Positions 7,204-17,474 of a DNA stretch of 64,000 nucleotides are shown here, in pieces. The translations under genes were made by a program, and so were the position numbers. The notes under the pieces are model-generated. The model ran no database searches, was not told where the DNA came from, and saw only the letters and a program-made list of their open reading frames with translations. Numbering within the stretch: position 1 is the stretch's first letter; each line of letters opens with the position of its first letter. The DNA comes from Burkholderia gladioli. GTDB taxonomy: Bacteria; Pseudomonadota; Gammaproteobacteria; Burkholderiales; Burkholderiaceae. The DNA is taken from assembly GCF_000959725.1 (NCBI RefSeq), contig NZ_CP009323.1, positions 2,666,001-2,730,000 of the forward strand. Direction: 5' to 3'.

Positions 7204-9297
7204 CAGCGTGGCGATTGCCGGATCGCTGGTGCTCGCGCGGCCGGTCTCGACGTGGCCGGCGAAGCGGCGCAGAAAACCCGCCGAGGTGCCGTCGCTGACC
7301 GTCAGGTCGTACCAGCCGTGGCTGCCGCGCAGGTCCCAGTAGTCGTCGATGCGCTGGCCCGGGAACAGCTCGTAGGTGCGCGTATGGCCGCCATAGCCGT
7401 TCGACACGGTCAGGCGCACCGCCGTGCGGCCGCGGTTCGACAGGCGCAGCGTGAGGTTGCCGTTGATCACGTCGTAGCCGTACAGCGCTTCCGGGTTCGG
7501 CGTGCGCCCCTCGCCCGCCGAGGTGGTGCCGCGGAACTGGCAGAAGAAGCCGTTCGGGCCATGCACCGACAGGTCGTAGAGGCCGAGCGTGGCGGCCGTG
7601 CTCCAGCTGTCCGACAAGCGGCGATAGGCGTCGACCGTGTAGGCCCAGGGGCCGTCGGTGCGATTGGCGGCCTGCACCTGGAACGCCGCGCCGGCGCGGC
7701 CGGTGTTGGCGAACCACAGCTTGAACTTGCCGGTGGTGGAATCGACGCGGCCGAACACGAACAGCTCGTAGGGCAGGGCGCGCGCCGGACGCAGCCCCGA
7801 TTCCTGCTTCGGCACCGCCTGCGTGCTCGGCGGGATCGGCGTGTAGCTCGGGTGCGTGTTGCGATCGGGCGGCGCGTAGCCGCTGGTGTCCGGCAGTTGC
7901 GGCAGGCGCGCGTCCGGATCGCGGAAGTCGAAGGCGCTGGTCAGGTTGCCGCAGACGGTGCGACGCCACGGCGACACGTTCGAGGCCGGGATGTCGTACT
8001 GCTCGCCGAAACGCGCCTCGATGAACTGCAGCAGCGAGGTGTGATCGAAGGTCTGCGAGCACAGCCAGCCGCCCTTGGTCCAGGGCGAGACCACGATCAT
8101 CGGCACGCGCGGCCCGAGCCCATAGGCGCCGGCCACGTGGGTGGCATCGCCGGGGAACACCTCGTTGGTGGTCGCCACCGTCGACAGGCCGTTGTCGCGC
8201 GATTGCGGCGCGAACGGCGGCGGCACGTGGTCGAAGAAGCCGTCGTTCTCGTCGTAGGTGACGAACAGCGCGGTCTTGCTCCAGACCTCCGGGTTCGAGG
8301 TGAGCGTGGCGAGCACCTGCTCGACGTACCAGGCGCCGTAGTTGGCCGGCCAGTTCGGGTGCTCGGAATAGGCTTCCGGCGCGCAGATCCACGATACCTG
8401 CGGCAGCGTGCCGTTCGCCACGTCGGCCTTCAGCACGTCGAACAGCGTGCCGCCCGCGCTGATGTCGGTGCCGGTGCGGGCCTTGTCGTACAGCGGGTTG
8501 CCCGGCTGCGCGTTGCGGTACTGGTTGAAGTAGAGCAGCGAGTTGTCGCCGTAGTTGCCGATGTAGGGGTTGTCGCTGGTCCAGCCCCACGAGCCCGCCG
8601 CATTCAGGCCTTCGCCGATGTCCTGGTAGATCTTCCACGACACGCCGGCCTTCTCCAGCACTTCCGGATAGGTGGTCCAGCCGTAGCCCGCTTCCTCGTT
8701 GCCGAGCACCGGGCCGCCGCCCTGGCCGTCGTTGCCGACGTAGCCGGTCCACATGTAGTAGCGGTTCGGGTCGGTCGAGCTCGGGATCGAGCAGTGGTAG
8801 GCATCGCAGATCGTGAAGGCATCGGCCAGCGCATAGTGGAACGGGATGTCGCCGCGCTGCATGTAGGCCATCGAGGTGGTGCCCTTGTTGGGCACCCACT
8901 GGTCGTAGCGGCCGTGGTTCCAGGCCGCGTGCATGTCCTGCCAGCCGTGCGGCAGATCCTGGATGAACTGCATGCCGAGGTTCGCGGCGCTCGGGTGGAA
9001 GGGCAGCAGCTCGCCCGTGCCGGCCGGCTGGTGGAACACCGACTTGCCGCTGGCCAGCGCCAGCGGGCGCGGATCGCCGAAGCCACGCACGCCGCGCAGC
9101 GTGCCGAAGTAATGGTCGAACGAACGGTTCTCCTGCATCAGGATCACGATGTGTTCGATATCGCGGATAGTGCCGGTGCGGCGGTTCGCGGGGATCGCGA
9201 GCGCGTTGCGAATCACGGGGGGAAATACGCTGAGCGCGGCGGCGCCGGCGGTGCCGGCGGCCAAACGCAGAAAGTCACGGCGATGCTTCGTCGTCAT
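7201..9297 (-). CDS. plc: Phosphocholine-specific phospholipase C, Tat-exported
   Basis: 698 residues from the ATG at 9297 (AGGAAG upstream). A twin-arginine signal (RRDFLRLAAGTAGAAAL, residues 6-22) is followed by the phosphoesterase domain with the signature HIVILMQENRSFDHYFG (residues 49-65), as in PlcH/PlcN and acid phosphatase AcpA, where nucleophile and metal ligands lie. Two C-terminal repeats of the phospholipase C domain (DUF756-like: NRTDGPWAYTVDAYRRLSDSW and GGHTRTYELFPGQRIDDYWDLR) complete the usual length. It cleaves phosphatidylcholine or sphingomyelin outside the cytoplasm to release phosphocholine. Upstream is a palindrome and a motif shared with the flavoprotein gene. Confidence 0.93.
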   Translation of the reverse strand: MTTKHRRDFLRLAAGTAGAAALSVFPPVIRNALAIPANRRTGTIRDIEHIVILMQENRSFDHYFGTLRGVRGFGDPRPLALASGKSVFHQPAGTGELLPFHPSAANLGMQFIQDLPHGWQDMHAAWNHGRYDQWVPNKGTTSMAYMQRGDIPFHYALADAFTICDAYHCSIPSSTDPNRYYMWTGYVGNDGQGGGPVLGNEEAGYGWTTYPEVLEKAGVSWKIYQDIGEGLNAAGSWGWTSDNPYIGNYGDNSLLYFNQYRNAQPGNPLYDKARTGTDISAGGTLFDVLKADVANGTLPQVSWICAPEAYSEHPNWPANYGAWYVEQVLATLTSNPEVWSKTALFVTYDENDGFFDHVPPPFAPQSRDNGLSTVATTNEVFPGDATHVAGAYGLGPRVPMIVVSPWTKGGWLCSQTFDHTSLLQFIEARFGEQYDIPASNVSPWRRTVCGNLTSAFDFRDPDARLPQLPDTSGYAPPDRNTHPSYTPIPPSTQAVPKQESGLRPARALPYELFVFGRVDSTTGKFKLWFANTGRAGAAFQVQAANRTDGPWAYTVDAYRRLSDSWSTAATLGLYDLSVHGPNGFFCQFRGTTSAGEGRTPNPEALYGYDVINGNLTLRLSNRGRTAVRLTVSNGYGGHTRTYELFPGQRIDDYWDLRGSHGWYDLTVSDGTSAGFLRRFAGHVETGRASTSDPAIATL

Positions 9298-9415
9298 TTG
9301 TTTCTTCCTGTGCGGCGGTGAGGGACGGCCGTGCCAGTACGGCCGCTGGGAAAGGCTACGATCGCGGCGTGCCCTTGCGCCGCGAATGTGGTGGCGAGAA
9401 TAGCGATCAAACGGT

Positions 9416-9450
9416 GTCATTCGCGTGAATGACGATAACGTTTGCGACGC
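9416..9450 (-). promoter_or_regulatory. Palindrome and shared motif upstream of plc
   Basis: GTCATTC-GCGT-GAATGAC (9416-9433) is an inverted repeat with perfect seven-base arms. Next to it, TTTGCGACGC (9441-9450; GCGTCGCAAA on the coding strand) recurs exactly upstream of the flavoprotein gene at 12022-12031, again beside an AATGAC. The block lies 119-153 bases before the plc start. No convincing Pho box was found here. Confidence 0.45.
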
Positions 9451-9489
9451 AGGAAACAAAATAAAAATCGCCTGAAAGCCGGCTTATTT

Positions 9490-11967
9490 TCACTTTTCCC
9501 CGGAATGTCCGGCAGTCGGGGAAAACCAGCGCAGGCTCGCGGCGAGCCGCTCGCCGGCCAGCTCGATTTCGTAGCGGTCCAGGCTCGGGTCGGGCTGCCT
9601 TGGATCGCAGGCGACCACGCCCAGCGCGACCGGCGCGCCGAGCGTGTGGCCGAACGCGGCCGAGCTGAGCGTGCCGACCGGGCGGCCGTCGCGCAGGATC
9701 CCCTCGCCGCCCCACAGCGTGACGTCGGGGCGGCCGTCGACACTGAGCGCCACCACCCGCCGCGCGCAGGGCTGCCCCGCCTTGGTCGCGAGCGCGGCCG
9801 CGCCCGGAAAGGCGCCCGGCGCGGCATGCTTGCAGAGCCCGGCTAGACCCGCCTCGAAGGGGTCGAGCCCCGGCGACAGTTCGCGGCCCCAGCTCGCGCG
9901 GCCGTTCTCGATGCGCAGCGACTCGAGCGCGTACTCGCCCGCGCAGGCCAGGCCGAAGGCGGCGCCGGCCGCCTGCAGCGTGTCGAACACCAGCAGCGCC
10001 GATTCGACCGGCACCAGCAGGTCCCAGCCCGGCTCGCCGACGATCGGGTGATGCAGCGCGCGCACCGTGGCATGGCCCAGGTCGATCTCGCGCATCGTGC
10101 CGAGCGGGAAGGCCGCCGCGTCGAGCGCGGCCTTCGACACGCTTTGCAGCAGCGCGCGCGAGCGCGGCCCGAGCAGCGAGAACAGCGCGTACTGGCCCGT
10201 CACGTCGACGGCGACGCCGTGCAGCCCGGTGGCATCGAGATGCCGCTCCAGCAGGTCGAGGTCGCGCGTGACCTGCGCGACGCCCGTGACGAGCAGGAAC
10301 TGGTCGTCGGCCAGGCGCGCGACGTCCGGATCCGATTCGTAGCCGCCGCGCGCGTTGAGGATGGCCGCGCGCAGCACGGTGCCGGGCGCCACCGCCAGGT
10401 CGGCGGCCGCCAGCGATTGCAGCGCGCGTTCGGCGTCGCGCCCCTTCACCAGCAGCTTGGCCTGCGCGCTGCGATCGAACAGCGCCACGCCCTCGCGCGC
10501 GGCGCGATGCTCGGCCGCGCTCCAGTCGTGCCAGTTCTGCCGGCCGAAGCGGTAGTCGATGCGCGGCGCCTGGCCCGGCGGCGCGAACACGTTGGCGATC
10601 TCCCAGCCCATGCGGCTGCCGAAGCAGGCGCCGGCCGCCGCCAGCCGCGCATGGATCGGCGCGCGCCGCACGCCGCGCGCGCTGTCGAGCTCGCGGTTCG
10701 GCCAGGGCATCGCGTAGTGCAGCCCCAGCGTTTCCTTGACGCGGTCGTGCAGCCAGGCGTCGTTGCCGTGCAGCCGCGCGAAGCGGCGGATGTCGACCGA
10801 CCACAGGTCCATGCCCGGCTCGCCGCCGACGATCCATTCCGCCAGCGCGCGGCCCGCGCCGCCCGCCGAGGCGATCCCCATCGAGTTGAAGCCGGCGCCG
10901 ACGAAGAAGTTCGCCAGCTCGGGCGCCTCGCCGAGGATGAAGTGATTGTCGGGCGTGAACGATTCGGGGCCGTTGTAGAACTGCCGGACCTCGGCCGTCT
11001 CCAGCTCGGGCACGCGATGCAGCGCGTTGCGCATCAGGATCTCGAACTGGTCCCAGTCGTCGGGCAGCAGCTGGAATTCGAAGTCCTCGGGGATGCCGTC
11101 CATGCCCCAGGGTTTCGCGTCGGGCTCGAAGCCGCCCATCACCAAGCCGCCCACTTCCTCCTTGAAGTAGATGTAGCCGTCGGGGTCGCGCATCACCGGC
11201 AGCTCGGGATGCACGCCGGGAATCCGGCCCGTCACGATGTAGTAGTGCTCGGCCGAGTGCAGCGGCACCGTGACCCCGGCCAGCCGGCCCAGGCCCTTGG
11301 CCCACTGGCCCGCGCAGTTGACCACGATCTCGGCGGCCAGCGTGCCGCCCTGGCCATCCTTGTCGCGCCAACTCACGCCGCTCGCGCGGCGGCGCGTGCC
11401 GGTGCGCTCGCTCAGCAGTTCGGTGACGCGCACGCCCTCGACGATGCGCACGCCGCGCTGGCGGGCGCCGCGCGCCAGCGACTGCGTGAGGTCGGTCGGA
11501 TTGGCCTTGCCGTCGCCGGGCAGCCAGACCGCGCCGGCGAGATCGTCGCTGCGCATCGCGGGCCACAGCTCGCCGGCCGCTTGCGCGTCGATCAGCTCGC
11601 ATTCCACGCCGTAGGCGCGCGCCGTGGCGGCGCTGCGCTTGAGCTGGGTGAGTCGCTCGGCGGTGCGCGCCACCGACAGCGAACCGCAGCGCTTCCAGCC
11701 GGTGGCCAGCCCCGTCTCGGCTTCCAGCGAGGCATAGAGTTCGGTCGAGTAGCGCACCAGCTGGGTCAGGCTGCGCTGCGTGCGCAACTGGCCGACTAGG
11801 CCGGCGGCGTGCCAGGTGGTGCCGCAGGAGAGCTGGCCCTGTTCGAGCAGCACCACGTCGGTGATGCCGGCGCGCGCCAGGTGGTAGGCCGTGGAGCAGC
11901 CGATGATCCCGCCGCCGATGATCACGACGCGGGCATGGGAGGGAAGGGCGGAGCGGGAGGCGGTCAT
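9490..11967 (-). CDS. FAD oxidoreductase with GcvT-type C-terminal domains (dimethylglycine/sarcosine dehydrogenase-like)
   Basis: 825 residues. An N-terminal FAD-binding DAO domain has VVIIGGGIIG (residues 14-23) and GTTWHAAGL, where the His (residue 53) matches the covalent-FAD position of dimethylglycine dehydrogenase relatives. Then come the FAO linker and the aminomethyltransferase (GcvT) folate domain and C-terminal barrel (ESLRIENGRASWGRELSPG). Such enzymes demethylate dimethylglycine or sarcosine and pass the one-carbon unit to tetrahydrofolate. The location next to phospholipase C, with a shared upstream motif, fits use of choline-derived dimethylglycine (inference). ATG at 11967. 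Exact substrate is not certain. Confidence 0.82.
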   Translation of the reverse strand: MTASRSALPSHARVVIIGGGIIGCSTAYHLARAGITDVVLLEQGQLSCGTTWHAAGLVGQLRTQRSLTQLVRYSTELYASLEAETGLATGWKRCGSLSVARTAERLTQLKRSAATARAYGVECELIDAQAAGELWPAMRSDDLAGAVWLPGDGKANPTDLTQSLARGARQRGVRIVEGVRVTELLSERTGTRRRASGVSWRDKDGQGGTLAAEIVVNCAGQWAKGLGRLAGVTVPLHSAEHYYIVTGRIPGVHPELPVMRDPDGYIYFKEEVGGLVMGGFEPDAKPWGMDGIPEDFEFQLLPDDWDQFEILMRNALHRVPELETAEVRQFYNGPESFTPDNHFILGEAPELANFFVGAGFNSMGIASAGGAGRALAEWIVGGEPGMDLWSVDIRRFARLHGNDAWLHDRVKETLGLHYAMPWPNRELDSARGVRRAPIHARLAAAGACFGSRMGWEIANVFAPPGQAPRIDYRFGRQNWHDWSAAEHRAAREGVALFDRSAQAKLLVKGRDAERALQSLAAADLAVAPGTVLRAAILNARGGYESDPDVARLADDQFLLVTGVAQVTRDLDLLERHLDATGLHGVAVDVTGQYALFSLLGPRSRALLQSVSKAALDAAAFPLGTMREIDLGHATVRALHHPIVGEPGWDLLVPVESALLVFDTLQAAGAAFGLACAGEYALESLRIENGRASWGRELSPGLDPFEAGLAGLCKHAAPGAFPGAAALATKAGQPCARRVVALSVDGRPDVTLWGGEGILRDGRPVGTLSSAAFGHTLGAPVALGVVACDPRQPDPSLDRYEIELAGERLAASLRWFSPTAGHSGEK

Positions 11968-12012
11968 CGCGAGTTTCGGTCGATTGCAACAAAACGCATC
12001 GTATTGCCTAAA

Positions 12013-12031
12013 AATGACACATTTGCGACGC
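12013..12031 (-). promoter_or_regulatory. Shared motif upstream of the flavoprotein gene
   Basis: AATGAC (12013-12018) and TTTGCGACGC (12022-12031) repeat the arrangement found upstream of plc, with a spacing of three instead of seven bases. On the coding strand this is GCGTCGCAAA ending 55 bases before the ATG, a usual place for an activator or operator site. Confidence 0.4.
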
Positions 12032-12165
12032 GACGGGATCCAACTGGTCGAGCGGGGTGGATCGCGTGGGAATCGGGACGGGAGGGGCGAGGCAGGGTGG
12101 ACGAGCCGGCGGCGCGGCGAAGCCGGATCAGGCGGTTGATGAAAGCGCGGCCAACAGCCGGCGCC

Positions 12166-13029
12166 TCACTCGATATCGGTGACCCAGGCGCCGAACCACT
12201 CGCTCGGATTGGCGATCTCGTCCTGCGCGGCGACCAGCTCGAGCTCGTAGCGGCGCGCGTCGTAGGTGGCCTTGACGACGGCGTGCACGGCCGCCAGCGT
12301 GTGCTCGAAGGCGGCGCGCACCGAGTCGCCGCGCAGCCGCCGCGCCACGAACACCGCGCTGGTCAGGTCGCCCACGCCGACCGGGTGGCGCGGGAAGGCA
12401 TACAGCGGGCGCTGGCCGATCCAGGCCTCGTGCTCGGTGACGGCCAGCATGTTGAAGCGATCGGCGGGACTGTTGCGATCGTGCAGGTGCTTGACCAGGA
12501 TCACCTTGGGCCCGCGCCGGATGATCTCGCGGCAGGCGTCGACCGCCTCGCGCACCGTCTCGACGCGGCGCCCGGCCAGCTTCTGCAGCTCGCTGTGATT
12601 GGGCGCCATGCCGTCGGCGAGCGCGGGCAGTTCGGTGACGATGAACTCCTCCACGCCGGGTTCGGGCCGGATGCCGCCGGTCTGGCCCATCGCGGGATCG
12701 CAGAAATACCAGGCGTTCGGGTTCATCGACTTGACGGTGCGCACGATGTCGACCGCCGCATGCGCCTGCGCCGGCGAGCCGAGGAAGCCCGAGAGGATCG
12801 CGTCGCAGCGCTTGAGCGCGCCGATCGCGGCGATGCCGTCCACCAACTGCTCCATCTTGGCCGCGTCGATCGCGCTGCCGGCCCAGTTGCCGTACTGCAT
12901 GTGGTTGGAAAGCTGGACCGTGTTGAGCGGCCAGACGTTGACGCCGAGGCGCTGCATCGGGAACACGGCCGCGCTGTTGCCCGCATGTCCGTAGATCACG
13001 TGCGACTGGATGCTGAGGACGTTCTTCAT
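12166..13029 (-). CDS. pdxY: Pyridoxal kinase PdxY
   Basis: 287 residues, the normal length for PdxY. It opens with [29 protein letters not shown], the typical PdxY/PdxK start, has the substrate region [14 protein letters not shown], the DPAMG loop ([10 protein letters not shown]) and the ATP-site motif [18 protein letters not shown], with the catalytic Asp in GVGD. It phosphorylates pyridoxal to pyridoxal 5'-phosphate in the cytoplasmic salvage pathway. It is separated by 198 bases from the flavoprotein gene downstream, and by 170 bases from the divergent hydrolase gene. Confidence 0.95.
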   Translation of the reverse strand: MKNVLSIQSHVIYGHAGNSAAVFPMQRLGVNVWPLNTVQLSNHMQYGNWAGSAIDAAKMEQLVDGIAAIGALKRCDAILSGFLGSPAQAHAAVDIVRTVKSMNPNAWYFCDPAMGQTGGIRPEPGVEEFIVTELPALADGMAPNHSELQKLAGRRVETVREAVDACREIIRRGPKVILVKHLHDRNSPADRFNMLAVTEHEAWIGQRPLYAFPRHPVGVGDLTSAVFVARRLRGDSVRAAFEHTLAAVHAVVKATYDARRYELELVAAQDEIANPSEWFGAWVTDIE

Positions 13030-13199
13030 GGTCGGCGGCTCGTCGCGGGTTCGGGGCTGTCATGAACGATACATTAAGTCGCAGCCGCGCGGAAACACGC
13101 GGTAATACGGGCGCCGGCGCGCCTCGCGGCAGCCCTGGCTTACTGAACGTAAAATCGCGAACGTCGCGCCGTTCCCTTCCTCTTGTCCGGTATCCCACG

Positions 13200-14405
13200 A
13201 TGTTTTCGATCCGCACGATTGTTTCCTCGCGCCTATCGGCGTGCTCGTCGGCACGCTTCCCGGCGCGCCGCGTCGCGGCCGGCATGCTCGGCGGCGCGGC
13301 GCTTGCCGCCGCGCTGCTCGCGCCCGCCTCGGCGAGCCTCGCCGCCGAGTCCGAGGCGCTCGCCTCGGGCGCGGTCACGCTGCCGGCCGCCTCGCTGGCA
13401 GCGGGCGCCTCGGCCGCGGCCGGCAACGAGGGGCCGGCCTACGGCCCCGAGCTCGAGGGTTTCGCGTATCCCTACCCGGTCCACCGCTACGCCTTCACCT
13501 CGCAGCGCGAGCCGCTGCAGATGGCCTATCTCGACGTCAAGCCCGAGCACGCGAACGGCCGCACGGTGGTGCTGCTGCACGGCAAGAACTTCTGCGCGGC
13601 CACCTGGGAAGGGTCGATCGAGGTGCTGAGCCGCGCCGGTTATCGCGTGATCGCGCCGGACCAGATCGGCTTCTGCAAGTCGACCAAGCCCGAGCGCTAC
13701 CAGTACAGCTTCCAGCAGCTCGCGCACAACACGCATGCGCTGCTCGAATCGCTGGGCGTGAAGGAGGCGACCGTGATCGGCCATTCCACCGGCGGCATGC
13801 TCGCCGTGCGTTACGCGCTGATGTATCCGAAGGCGACCCAGCAACTGGTGCTGGTCGACCCGATCGGCCTGGAGGACTGGAAGGCGCTGGGCGTGCCGCC
13901 GCTGACGGTGGACTACTGGTACGCGCGCGAGCTGAAGACCACCGCCGACAGTATTCGCCGCTACGAGCAGAGCACCTACTACGCGGGCGAGTGGTCGCCG
14001 AACTACGAGCGCTGGGTGCAGATGCTGGCCGGCATGTACCGCGGCCCGGGCCGCGATATCGTGGCCTGGAATTCGGCCCTGCTCTACGACATGATCCTGA
14101 GCCAGCCGGTGGTATATGAATTCGGCCTGATCCGCGTGCCGACGCTGCTGATGATCGGCGACAAGGACACCACGGCGATCGGCAAGGATGTCGCGCCGCC
14201 CGAGGTGCACGCCAGGCTGGGCCGTTATCCCGAGCTCGGCAAGCGCGCGCACGCGGCGATTCCGGGCTCGACGCTGATCGAGTTTCCCGCGCTCGGCCAC
14301 GCGCCGCAGATGCAGGATCCGGCGGCCTTCCACAAGGCGCTGCTGGGCTGGCTCGCGGCACCGCACGCGGCAGCCGCGCCCGCGGGCGGCCAGGCCGCGA
14401 AATAA
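13200..14405 (+). CDS. Secreted alpha/beta hydrolase
   Basis: 401 residues from ATG 13200. An Ala-rich signal peptide (RRVAAGMLGGAALAAALLAPASASLAAE) is followed by a canonical alpha/beta hydrolase: oxyanion region VVLLHGKNFCAATWEG, nucleophile elbow VIGHSTGGM, acid in LLMIGDKDTTAIG and His in PALGHAPQMQDP, so the Ser-Asp-His triad is intact. The likely place is the periplasm or outside. No clear ribosome binding site precedes the start; an internal ATG at the GMLGG position would still leave a signal sequence. Substrate unknown; the fold covers esterases, haloalkane dehalogenases and epoxide hydrolases. Confidence 0.8.
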   Translation: MFSIRTIVSSRLSACSSARFPARRVAAGMLGGAALAAALLAPASASLAAESEALASGAVTLPAASLAAGASAAAGNEGPAYGPELEGFAYPYPVHRYAFTSQREPLQMAYLDVKPEHANGRTVVLLHGKNFCAATWEGSIEVLSRAGYRVIAPDQIGFCKSTKPERYQYSFQQLAHNTHALLESLGVKEATVIGHSTGGMLAVRYALMYPKATQQLVLVDPIGLEDWKALGVPPLTVDYWYARELKTTADSIRRYEQSTYYAGEWSPNYERWVQMLAGMYRGPGRDIVAWNSALLYDMILSQPVVYEFGLIRVPTLLMIGDKDTTAIGKDVAPPEVHARLGRYPELGKRAHAAIPGSTLIEFPALGHAPQMQDPAAFHKALLGWLAAPHAAAAPAGGQAAK

Positions 14406-14467
14406 GGGGCGTTCGCCCCGCGCGCGGCGCCCGAGCGGCCGTCGCGCGCGATTTCCCTTCCTCTGGA

Positions 14468-15466
<999 letters not shown>

Positions 15467-16192
15467 GGGCGGGTGGGTATCGGAAAGTGGGGCGTCACGG
15501 CTGCCGGGCGGCGCGGGCGCGGCCTGCTGGCGATGCGACTGCCGTGCTGCGCGGCGTGACGTCGGGTGCCGCCGATTGTGCCAAAGCCCTGTCGAGCCCG
15601 CTGACGGCGCGCCGATAACCCTGTCGCGCGCAGGGTGAGCCTGCCGGCGGCAGCGACGTGACGCTCGGCGCTGAAGGTTCCGCAAGTGCGACAGAACAGC
15701 ACATCAATTGCACGATATGCGACTGTCATATTTCTTCGATAACGTGCGCGGAATCAGCGGTAATGCGCCGAAATATTTGTCGAAATCCATTTGAATCGAC
15801 AGATTTTTAGTTGAAATGCTACATAAGTCTGACAAGAAAGCTGGCAATCGACATGCGAATCGCTTACGTTATCGCCCTCGTTATTGCGTCGAAAAGTCGA
15901 CCATCTGTGTCGATATGTGCAGTTTTTGCCGTGTCGTGAGTGGCTCCGGGCAGGGTTTCGGAGTTCGCTGATACACTCGGTCCCGATATTCAAGACACGC
16001 CGCGGGATTCCTGAAAAGCGATGGCCGGATCAAGTCGCAATCGCTGAATCGGCGGCGTTCACGATCGATACCACCATCGCCTGGGGCCTCGTCCCGGGCG
16101 CCAGGAGTCGGGACCGTGTCAGTCGCAGTCGTCGTTACCGCATCGCGTTTCTTCCTGCTCCGAACCGGCCGTGCCGCCGCCCGGAGCGCATC
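15467..16192. other. AT-rich intergenic region upstream of hpnI
   Basis: 726 bases without a convincing gene. From about 15700 to 15930 the sequence is far more AT-rich than the rest of the window and contains several TCGACA/TCGATA-like words and short runs of T. A TACACT (15972-15977) could be a -10 for hpnI but lacks a -35. Open frames that start here and run into hpnI have no family features before the hpnI ATG. Confidence 0.4.
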
Positions 16193-17368
16193 ATGACCGG
16201 CCTGTCCTGCGTGGTGGATTGGCTGCTGGTCGCGCTGACCTGCGCGGCCTGCGCCTATGCCTGGTTCGCGGCGCTGGCGCCCGCGCCGCGCACGCCCTCG
16301 TCGGCGGCACGCGAGGGCTGGCGCGCCCCGGTCAGCGTGCTCAAGCCGCTTTATGGCGCCGAGCCGCGTCTCTACGAGAACCTCGCCACCTTCTGTTCGC
16401 AGCGCCATCCGCGCTACCAGATCGTCTGCGGCGTGGCTTCGCCCACCGATCCGGCGATCGCCGTGGTGCGTCGCGTGCAGGCCAATTTCCCCGGCTGCGA
16501 TCTTGAACTGGTGATCGATTCGCGCGTGCACGGCAAGAACCTCAAGGTCAGCAACCTGATCAACATCGCCCAGCGCGCGCGCTACGACCGCCTGGTGATC
16601 GCCGACAGCGACATCGCCGTCGGCCCCGACTATCTCGAACGCGTGAGCGCGCCGCTGGCCGACCCGTCGATCGGCGTGGTCACCTGCCTCTATCACGCAC
16701 GCGATGTCGGCGGTTTCTGGGCGCGCATCGGCGCGCAGTTCGTCGACGCCTGGTTCGCGCCCTCGGTGCGCGTCGCGCACCTGGGCGGTTCGTCCGATTT
16801 CGGCTTCGGCGCGACACTGGCGCTCACCCGCGACACGCTCGATCGGATCGGCGGCCTCGCCGCGCTCAAGGACGAGCTGGCCGACGACTACTGGCTGGCC
16901 GCCCTGCCGCGCCGCGTGGGGCGTCGCACCGTGCTGTCCGAGGTGAGCGTGAGGACCGACGTGATCGAGGCCAGCTTCGCCGCGCTGTGGGCGCGCGAGA
17001 CGCGCTGGCTGCGCACCATCCGCTCGCTGAAGGGCGGTGGCTTCGCCAGCCTGCTGATCACCTTCACGGCGCCCTGGCTGCTGGTGGGCGCGCACCTGGC
17101 GGTGCGCCTGGAAGCCACGCTGCCCGGCCTGATCGCCGCCTGCGCGGCGAGTGCCGGCGTGCTGGCGCGGCTGGTGCTGCATGCGCGCGGCTCGCCGAGC
17201 CGGCTGGTGTTCTGGCGCGACCTGCCGCTGGTGCCGGTGCGCGACGCGCTGCTGTTCTGCGTCTGGATCGCGGCGGCGTTCGGCACCCACGTGATCTGGC
17301 GCGGCGCGCGCATCGCGGTGGCCGGCGGCGCGCGCGCGAGCTTCGGCGAGGGCGGCGACGGACGATGA
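16193..17368 (+). CDS. hpnI: Hopanoid biosynthesis glycosyltransferase HpnI
   Basis: 391 residues from ATG 16193 with GGAG nine bases upstream. A family 2 (ceramide-glucosyltransferase-like) enzyme: an N-terminal membrane helix, VSVLKPLYGAEPRLYENL, the DxD-type VIADSDIAVG (D138-D140), DELADDYWLA and RETRWLRT in the (Q/R)xxRW position, then two or three C-terminal membrane helices. HpnI adds N-acetylglucosamine to bacteriohopanetetrol. It starts the block hpnI-hpnJ-hpnK-hpnL, which gives strong support for the name. Confidence 0.92.
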   Translation: MTGLSCVVDWLLVALTCAACAYAWFAALAPAPRTPSSAAREGWRAPVSVLKPLYGAEPRLYENLATFCSQRHPRYQIVCGVASPTDPAIAVVRRVQANFPGCDLELVIDSRVHGKNLKVSNLINIAQRARYDRLVIADSDIAVGPDYLERVSAPLADPSIGVVTCLYHARDVGGFWARIGAQFVDAWFAPSVRVAHLGGSSDFGFGATLALTRDTLDRIGGLAALKDELADDYWLAALPRRVGRRTVLSEVSVRTDVIEASFAALWARETRWLRTIRSLKGGGFASLLITFTAPWLLVGAHLAVRLEATLPGLIAACAASAGVLARLVLHARGSPSRLVFWRDLPLVPVRDALLFCVWIAAAFGTHVIWRGARIAVAGGARASFGEGGDGR

Positions 17369-17474
17369 GAGCGGCGCGGCGCGCGCCCGGCGCGACGCGT
17401 TTCGACGGAACTGGACTGAACGGGCGCGCGGCCCGCCGCGCGGATTGACGAACCTGATCGTATCGAGACGAGTC

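Noticed and set aside
9416..9433. Pho box upstream of phospholipase C
   Set aside because: The site is an inverted repeat of GTCATTC, not the direct repeat of TGTCA halves at 11-base spacing that PhoB binds.
13062..13199. Upstream extension of the alpha/beta hydrolase to an ATG at 13062
   Set aside because: The added residues are basic and disordered and would bury the signal peptide; ATG 13200 gives a normal signal.
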